8,346 bases of DNA, from assembly GCA_018814945.1 (NCBI GenBank), contig JAHIYT010000123.1, positions 1 through 8,346 on the forward strand, read 5' to 3'. This document shows, piece by piece, positions 3,578 to 8,346 of the stretch; the stretch's first letter is position 1, and each line of letters opens with the position of its first letter. Origin of the DNA: Patescibacteria group bacterium (lineage in GTDB: Bacteria; Patescibacteriota; Gracilibacteria; UM-FILTER-43-11). The notes beneath the pieces were generated by a model that worked only from the letters and a program-made list of their open reading frames with translations, was not told the origin of the DNA and did not search any database. The position numbers and the translations under genes were made by a program.

Positions 3578-4654
3578 ATGAAGATTGCGTTAGTTCATGA
3601 AATGCTTACAAAGCTTGGGGGAGCGGAGAGAGTCTTGAGGACACTCAGCGGAATGTATCCAAAAGCGCCTATTTATACGCTTATTCATGATAGGGGGAAA
3701 ACTGAGGATTGGTTTAAGGGTAAAAAAATTCATCCTTCTTATATACAAAGAGGATATGATTGGCTTAAGAGTCCTAAGTGGCTACTTAGTAAAATGCCAA
3801 ATGCGATTGAACAATTTGATTTTAGGAATTATGACGTTGTAGTTTCAAGCAGTAGTGCGTTCGCTCATGGTATTAAAACGGATAAAAAGACGAAGCATAT
3901 CTGCTATTGTCATTCTCCTATGAGGTATGCGTGGGATTATACACATGAATATACACAAAACTATTCATGGCCCATGAAATACCTGATTTCCAACCTATTA
4001 AAGCAGATTAGGATTTGGGATTTTATGGCTGCAGATAGGGCAAATAAGATTATTGCTAATTCTGAGCACGTTCAAAAAAGAATTGAGAAGTATTGGAGAA
4101 GGAAATCTCAGGTGATTTATCCACCGGTGAGTGTTGGAAATTTTATACCAACACGAGATCATGAAGATTATTTTTTAATTGTTTCCGCACTTACTCCATT
4201 TAAGAAAATTGATCTGGCAATTCATGCATTTAATAAACTGAAGAGGAAATTGGTGATTATTGGTGACGGTGCGCAGAGAAAATTATTAGAATCCATTGCG
4301 GGAGATACTATTGAGTTTTTAGGGTATAAGGAGGATGGGGTTGTAAGAGAATATATGCAGAATTGTCGCGCTTTTATCTTCCCCGGAGAGGAAGATTTTG
4401 GGATTACACCAGTGGAAGCTATGGCTGCAGGTAGACCAGTTTTGGCATATGGAGTTGGTGGTGTTACAGAGAGCGTAAAGGAAGGCATCTCTGGTGAATT
4501 CTTTGATGAGCAAACTCCTGAATCACTAATTGATGGACTTACAAAATTGATGGTGAATGAGAAAAAATATGATTATAAAAAAATTCGCCGTATCGCTGAG
4601 CGATTCGACGAAAGTGTTTTTGAAAGTAAAATGAGGAAAATTATTTCTTCTTAG
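3578..4654 (+). CDS. GT-B glycosyltransferase, family 4 type
   Basis: This encodes 358 residues with the two-Rossmann layout of GT-B retaining enzymes (CAZy GT4 type). The N-terminal domain starts MKIALVHEMLTKLGGAERV, where the GGAER loop is typical of the acceptor side, and holds a CYCHSPMRYAWD motif at about 110-121. The C-terminal domain begins near 198 with LIVSALTPFKKIDLAI, where basic residues meet the nucleotide-sugar phosphates. It carries the E-x7-E signature in EEDFGITPVEAMAAGRPVLA, followed by GGVTESV. There is no membrane segment or signal peptide, so it probably works on the cytoplasmic side on lipid-linked or surface glycan precursors. Sugar donor and acceptor cannot be told from sequence; mannosyl- or rhamnosyltransferases of O-antigen pathways have this pattern. 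The start has no SD and may be leaderless. The 3' end overlaps rpmE by 14 nt on the opposite strand. Confidence 0.93.
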   Translation: MKIALVHEMLTKLGGAERVLRTLSGMYPKAPIYTLIHDRGKTEDWFKGKKIHPSYIQRGYDWLKSPKWLLSKMPNAIEQFDFRNYDVVVSSSSAFAHGIKTDKKTKHICYCHSPMRYAWDYTHEYTQNYSWPMKYLISNLLKQIRIWDFMAADRANKIIANSEHVQKRIEKYWRRKSQVIYPPVSVGNFIPTRDHEDYFLIVSALTPFKKIDLAIHAFNKLKRKLVIIGDGAQRKLLESIAGDTIEFLGYKEDGVVREYMQNCRAFIFPGEEDFGITPVEAMAAGRPVLAYGVGGVTESVKEGISGEFFDEQTPESLIDGLTKLMVNEKKYDYKKIRRIAERFDESVFESKMRKIISS

Positions 4655-5048
4655 CTGCAATTTTTTTAGCTGCAGTTTTTTTAGCCTTTTCTTCTTCCTT
4701 TGCTTCAGTATTAGCCTTTGCCTTACGTGTAATTTTTTCTTCAACTGATTCTTTTTTGGCATCCTCCTGCTTCTTTTTACTTGAAGCAGACTCTTCTTGC
4801 TTCTTTTTGGCAGCTTCCATTCTAGCGCGGAATTTATCCACACGACCAGCGGTATCGATAAGCATTTGTTTACCTGTGTAAAAAGGATGAGAAGCGGAAG
4901 AAATTTCTACGTTAATTACATAGTGATCAACACCGTTGATCTTCTTTTTCTTATCTGATGTAAGAGTTGAAATTGTAACATGTTCTATGCCACACGATGT
5001 GTCGACAAAAACAACTGGATTCAGCTTTGGATGAATATCTTTTTTCAT
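4641..5048 (-). CDS. rpmE: 50S ribosomal protein bL31, zinc-less form with lysine/alanine-rich tail
   Basis: Residues 1 to about 77 are bL31. They open with MKKDIHPKLNPVVFVDTSCG and include the invariant HPFYTGKQ (54-61) and DTAGRVDKFRARM. bL31 joins the central protuberance and bridges the subunits. In the zinc form, cysteines precede HPFYTG (CxxC). Here the segment is ISSASHPFYTG and only Cys19 remains, so zinc cannot be held in the usual way and this is a C-minus type. The family is usually 70-90 residues; this has 135. The extra 58 or so are low-complexity K/A/E sequence ending AKKIAAKKK, which recalls the charged tail on bL20. The start has no SD. It is the last gene of the minus-strand run after the PKD/TSP3 protein, 61 nt apart. 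Its final codons overlap the 3' end of the glycosyltransferase. Confidence 0.94.
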   Translation of the reverse strand: MKKDIHPKLNPVVFVDTSCGIEHVTISTLTSDKKKKINGVDHYVINVEISSASHPFYTGKQMLIDTAGRVDKFRARMEAAKKKQEESASSKKKQEDAKKESVEEKITRKAKANTEAKEEEKAKKTAAKKIAAKKK

Positions 5049-5109
5049 GATAGTATTCTTAGGTTAGCGACCCGCCAAGTACGGATCAAGACAGCGAGAG
5101 GATTTTACG

Positions 5110-6279
5110 TTATTTTTTCTTTCTAGGCAAGGCTTTTTTACGTTTTACGACAGTTTTTTTTGTAACCTTTTCAGAAGCGTGACTTTTTGGCTTAACAGAG
5201 GATCTTTTCTTACCAGAGAATAATAATCTGTGACCAAGAAGCAATAAGACCAACAGTATTGTTACAACGATGAATGCTATTGCTTGCCATTTGTATGTAA
5301 CCTTTATTTGCACGGTTGATTGCCTGGACTCTCCCTTGTCATCAAATACGGTTAAAGTTATTGGATAATCTCCTGTTTCCTCATATACACGTTCTACAAC
5401 TACTCCTGTTTCAATGATTCCATCGCCAAGATCCCACTCATAGGAAACTATACTACCATCCGGATCGCGTGATTTTAAGGCGTTTAACGTTACAATTTCT
5501 CCGACTCTAACCTTGGTGTTTTCTGTCTCTATTTCTGCTAATGGACCATGATTTTGACTATCTGGATCACTATTATCACCTAAGCCGTCATTGTCACTAT
5601 CAGCCCATTCATTTGGGTCTTGCGGGAAGAAGTCAGAATTGTTTCCAATTCCATCAAAGTCGAAATCCAGTGTTTCATTGGCATCTGTAGGAAAGAGATC
5701 TTCTGTATCCATTACACCGTCACCATCGTCATCTTCATCTACGTTGTTGCCTATTCCATCACCATCTGTGTCTTCGGACTCATTAGGGTCATACGGGAAC
5801 GCATCTTCATTATCCGGAGTGCCATCATTATCATCATCAATGTCATATCTATCTCCAGTACCATCACCATCTGAGTCAGTATCTACATATATAGTTTGTG
5901 TAACCTTGTTGTTTGAAGGATTGTCGCCATCTGTATGCCATGGAACAACTCTTACACTAATCTCATGATTTCCAACCGTATCACCAGTCCAATCCACAAA
6001 TACATCATCGGTTTTACCTGCCAAAACAGAAATTGGCTGGTCTACACCAATGAATGTCTGCTTATTTTCATCATAAAATTTAACAACTCCGAATAAATCC
6101 TGATTGGAATTATTTGTAACAGTTGTATAAATACGCACGCTATTACCAATAATAAGATCGCTATCGGATCTTACGCTTTCCGGATTTATAGAAAGGTCTT
6201 TGTCAAAATCTACAGCATAAATAGGTTGCGCCAACAACAGGCAGATTAAGAGGGTGAAAATGCGTATTAAATTTTTCAT
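5110..6279 (-). CDS. Membrane-anchored surface protein with CARDB-like, TSP3 calcium repeats and PKD domain
   Basis: This encodes 389 residues with a clear modular plan. The signal peptide is 1-22, a hydrophobic core ending in a YA cleavage-type site. About 25-132 looks like a CARDB-type beta-sandwich (TVTNNSNQDLFGVVKFY, ISVLAGKTDDVFVDW, ISVRVV). About 133-240 holds thrombospondin type 3 repeats rich in DxDxDG (DTDGDGIGNN, DEDDDGDGVMD, DSDNDGLGDN) spaced by FPxDPNE linkers, which bind calcium. About 246-328 is a PKD domain (YEWDLGDG, YEETGDYPITLTVFDDKG). One membrane helix spans 332-352, and a Lys/Arg-rich tail (357-389) should stay in the cytoplasm. It is thus exported, anchored near the C-terminus and stiffened by calcium; adhesion or envelope structure is likely, but partners are unknown. 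It starts 19 nt after the gyrA stop with no SD, so it is probably cotranscribed with gyrA. Confidence 0.92.
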   Translation of the reverse strand: MKNLIRIFTLLICLLLAQPIYAVDFDKDLSINPESVRSDSDLIIGNSVRIYTTVTNNSNQDLFGVVKFYDENKQTFIGVDQPISVLAGKTDDVFVDWTGDTVGNHEISVRVVPWHTDGDNPSNNKVTQTIYVDTDSDGDGTGDRYDIDDDNDGTPDNEDAFPYDPNESEDTDGDGIGNNVDEDDDGDGVMDTEDLFPTDANETLDFDFDGIGNNSDFFPQDPNEWADSDNDGLGDNSDPDSQNHGPLAEIETENTKVRVGEIVTLNALKSRDPDGSIVSYEWDLGDGIIETGVVVERVYEETGDYPITLTVFDDKGESRQSTVQIKVTYKWQAIAFIVVTILLVLLLLGHRLLFSGKKRSSVKPKSHASEKVTKKTVVKRKKALPRKKK

Positions 6280-6298
6280 TAGAAATTGAAATTAAGAA

Positions 6299-8346
6299 TT
6301 ATTTTTTCTTTTCTTCCAAAGGTAGCTCCTGTGTATCTGCAGCGTCTTCTTCAACTATAAGGGAGATGGATGCGACCTTATCGTCATCTTTTAATCTCAT
6401 TACATATACTCCTTGAGTAGCGCGACCTGTGGTAGGCAATTGGTCGAGTGGCAAGCGGATCATTTGTCCATGTTTCGACATTAGGATTAGATCACCTACT
6501 AATTGCTTATGGATAATACGTGCACCAACAACTTTACCGGTTTTAGCCGTAATTTGAGCGGTTTTGACACCACTACCTCCACGACCCTGGAAGCGGTAAT
6601 CCTTTACTTGAGTTGTTTTTCCAAGACCATTTTCCATAACAACAAGCAGGCGACTAATTGCTTCGTCTTTAATTACATCCATTGCGACAATTTGATCATC
6701 ATTTCCTTTTAGCCTTATTCCGCGAACACCCATACTAGGACGACCCATAGGACGAACATCATCTTCTTTAAAGCGGATACATTGGCCATTTCTTGTTGCA
6801 ATTATTACTTGCTGACCAGCGGATGTTGGGTGAACCCAATCCAGAAGATCTCCATCACGTAATTTAATTGCAATAAGGCCGGATTTTCGAACATTTTCAA
6901 AATCTTCGATTTTAGTCTTTTTAACGGTACCTTTTAGCGTAGCCATAAATAAGTACTCACCTGCACTTTTACTTTTATCGAGAATTGCAGTTACACTTTC
7001 TTCTGGCTCTAATTGGAGCAAATTGACTATAGCCTGACCTTTTGCGGTACGACTTGCTTGTGGAACTTCGTATGCAGGTAGGCAGAATACACGTCCTTTA
7101 TTTGTAAAGTAGAGAATGTCGTCATGAGTCATCACATGAATAATAGTTGCAATCTCATCTTCATCTTTTGTTGTCATTCCAATTACGCCCTTACCACCAC
7201 GACCTTGTGTTCGGTAAACAGATGGGCTCAAGCGCTTGATATAGCCACCCTTTGTTAGAGCAATAATCATTGGCTCATTTGGAATTAGAGACTTGGCATT
7301 AAACTCGCCAACTGCATGTGAAATAACTTGTGTGCGACGTTCATCACCGTATTTATCGATAATTTCTTGAGTTTCATCTTTAACGATTCCAAGAATCTTT
7401 TTAGGATTTGCAAGAATGGCTTGGCATTCTTTGATGAAATCTAACTTCTCTTTCAATTCATCTTCGATTTTCTTTCGCTCTAAACCAGCTAATGTTTGCA
7501 AGCGCATTTCGAGAATAGCTTTTGCCTGAATTTCGGACAATTTGAATTTTTTAACAAGATTTTCTTTCGCAATTTCTTTAGTTGCAGACTTTTTAATTGT
7601 TTCAATAACCTTGTCGATGTCATCCAAAGCAATTTTAAGACCTTCGAGAATGTGAGCACGAGCTTCTGCAACTCTAAGTTCAAATTCAGTTCTACGAGTT
7701 ACAACCGTTTGGCGATGAGCTATGAATTGCTCGAGAATTGTTTTAAGATCGAGAAGCCTTGGCTGGATACCATCGATCAAAGCAATCATATTGAAACCAA
7801 AGGAGGTTTGAAGTGGGGTATATTTATACAATTGGTTCAAAACCTTTTTTGGATAAGCATCTCGTTTAAGTTCAATTGCAACTCTTACTCCATCTCGGTT
7901 GGATTCGTCGCGAAGATCTGAAATACCAACAATTTTTTTATCGCGAACAAGGTCGGCAATTTTTTCTACAAGAGATGCCTTGTTAACTTGGTAAGGAATT
8001 TCTGTAATAATAATTTGATGCCTTCCACTCTTAGTTTCTTCAATATCCGCCTTACCACGCACGGCTATGCTTCCACGACCTGTTGCGTAAGCTGTTTTGA
8101 TCGCTTCAACATCGTAAATCATACCACCTGTTGGGAAATCAGGACCTTTTATGTACTCCATTAAGTCCTCGATTTCAGCTTCTGGATTTTCTATTAAATA
8201 CTTAACACTCTCCATCACTTCTCTAAGATTGTGTGGTGGAATGTTTGTAGCCATACCTACCGCAATACCCATAGAGCCGTTCAAAAGAAGTGCTGGAAGG
8301 CGTGAGGGAAGTACTGTCGGTTCTTTTAAGCGTCCATCGTAGTTCG
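6299..8346 (-). CDS. gyrA: DNA gyrase subunit A, C-terminal ~680 residues (N-terminus outside window)
   Basis: The frame runs off the right edge. The first visible residues ([38 protein letters not shown], with the dot marking a variable residue) match GyrA near residue 165 of the E. coli protein. The catalytic Tyr and the quinolone-resistance region are therefore missing from view. What remains covers the tower and coiled-coil domains and the C-terminal DNA-wrapping pinwheel. GyrA with GyrB introduces negative supercoils using ATP. Assignment to GyrA rather than ParC rests on the GyrA box, here QGRGGKG at about plus-strand 7187-7207 (canonical QRRGGKG), followed by several pinwheel blades including QGRGGSG. 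The protein ends in an acidic then lysine-rich tail (LPLEEKKK). A promoter is not visible. The PKD/TSP3 gene follows after 19 nt. Confidence 0.97.
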   Translation of the reverse strand, partial: NYDGRLKEPTVLPSRLPALLLNGSMGIAVGMATNIPPHNLREVMESVKYLIENPEAEIEDLMEYIKGPDFPTGGMIYDVEAIKTAYATGRGSIAVRGKADIEETKSGRHQIIITEIPYQVNKASLVEKIADLVRDKKIVGISDLRDESNRDGVRVAIELKRDAYPKKVLNQLYKYTPLQTSFGFNMIALIDGIQPRLLDLKTILEQFIAHRQTVVTRRTEFELRVAEARAHILEGLKIALDDIDKVIETIKKSATKEIAKENLVKKFKLSEIQAKAILEMRLQTLAGLERKKIEDELKEKLDFIKECQAILANPKKILGIVKDETQEIIDKYGDERRTQVISHAVGEFNAKSLIPNEPMIIALTKGGYIKRLSPSVYRTQGRGGKGVIGMTTKDEDEIATIIHVMTHDDILYFTNKGRVFCLPAYEVPQASRTAKGQAIVNLLQLEPEESVTAILDKSKSAGEYLFMATLKGTVKKTKIEDFENVRKSGLIAIKLRDGDLLDWVHPTSAGQQVIIATRNGQCIRFKEDDVRPMGRPSMGVRGIRLKGNDDQIVAMDVIKDEAISRLLVVMENGLGKTTQVKDYRFQGRGGSGVKTAQITAKTGKVVGARIIHKQLVGDLILMSKHGQMIRLPLDQLPTTGRATQGVYVMRLKDDDKVASISLIVEEDAADTQELPLEEKKK

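Noticed and set aside
5049..5109. GC-richer 61-nt gap before rpmE as a possible terminator or promoter
   Set aside because: No stable hairpin with a T-run and no acceptable -35/-10 pair could be identified.
5591..5968. Serine/valine-rich plus-strand frames opposite the PKD/TSP3 gene
   Set aside because: Repetitive Asp codons on the other strand create open frames in several phases; the products are low-complexity antisense.
1..8346. UGA recoding as in SR1/Gracilibacteria
   Set aside because: All ten visible stops are TAA or TAG, but no gene contains an in-frame TGA, so the standard code explains everything.
1..8346. CRISPR array or tRNA/rRNA genes
   Set aside because: No regularly spaced direct repeats and no tRNA or rRNA signatures were seen; the repeats present are isolated palindromes.

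Overview
The window is an AT-rich bacterial chromosome segment. It carries the infC-rpmI-rplT translation operon, an accessory stretch between about 1220 and 2250, and then trxB, a glycosyltransferase, rpmE, a calcium-repeat/PKD surface protein and most of gyrA. Several traits point to an uncultivated lineage of the Patescibacteria/CPR type. Starts have AT-rich leaders with no Shine-Dalgarno (SD) motif, bL20 and bL31 carry long lysine-rich tails, bL31 lacks its zinc cysteines, and a small TSP3/PKD surface protein sits in an operon with gyrA. This placement is inference: there is no rRNA gene or phylogenetic marker that can be scored by eye. Every visible stop is TAA or TAG. No gene needs UGA read as an amino acid, so a recoded code (SR1/Gracilibacteria type) is not supported.

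Layout. The + strand holds the 3' end of infC (1-272), rpmI (370-579) and rplT (680-1219). The two gaps in this operon contain near-identical 78-bp palindromic repeats. A second REP-like sequence is read in frame inside the bL20 tail (1157-1180). A third palindromic repeat (1219-1329), with an intrinsic terminator at its centre, closes the operon. A consensus sigma-70-type promoter (1334-1361) then starts a structured RNA of about 190 nt that ends in a long intrinsic terminator (1500-1561). By hand it folds as a four-helix junction with competing pairings, which is the layout of a riboswitch or attenuator, but I do not recognise the class.

Just downstream is the most unusual part of the window. 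At 1593-2238 a segment is bounded by 22/24-nt inverted repeats. It carries one GC-rich gene (1714-2181) for a multi-pass membrane protein of unknown family. Its codon use is foreign, and it has the only strong SD (GGAGG) in a window where seven other visible starts have none. Removing this segment would put the structured leader about 45 nt upstream of the small acidic ORF at 2253-2582. This suggests that a cassette landed between a regulatory leader and its original gene.

On the other side, trxB (2583-3506, -) and the glycosyltransferase (3578-4654, +) diverge from a 71-nt gap. That gap holds a perfect 7-2-7 palindrome overlapping an extended -10 box. The glycosyltransferase converges on, and overlaps by 14 nt, rpmE. 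rpmE is the last gene of a minus-strand run, gyrA then PKD/TSP3 protein then rpmE. Translation, DNA topology and redox genes are the core here; the glycosyltransferase and PKD protein belong to the cell surface; 1219-2582 is the accessory part.
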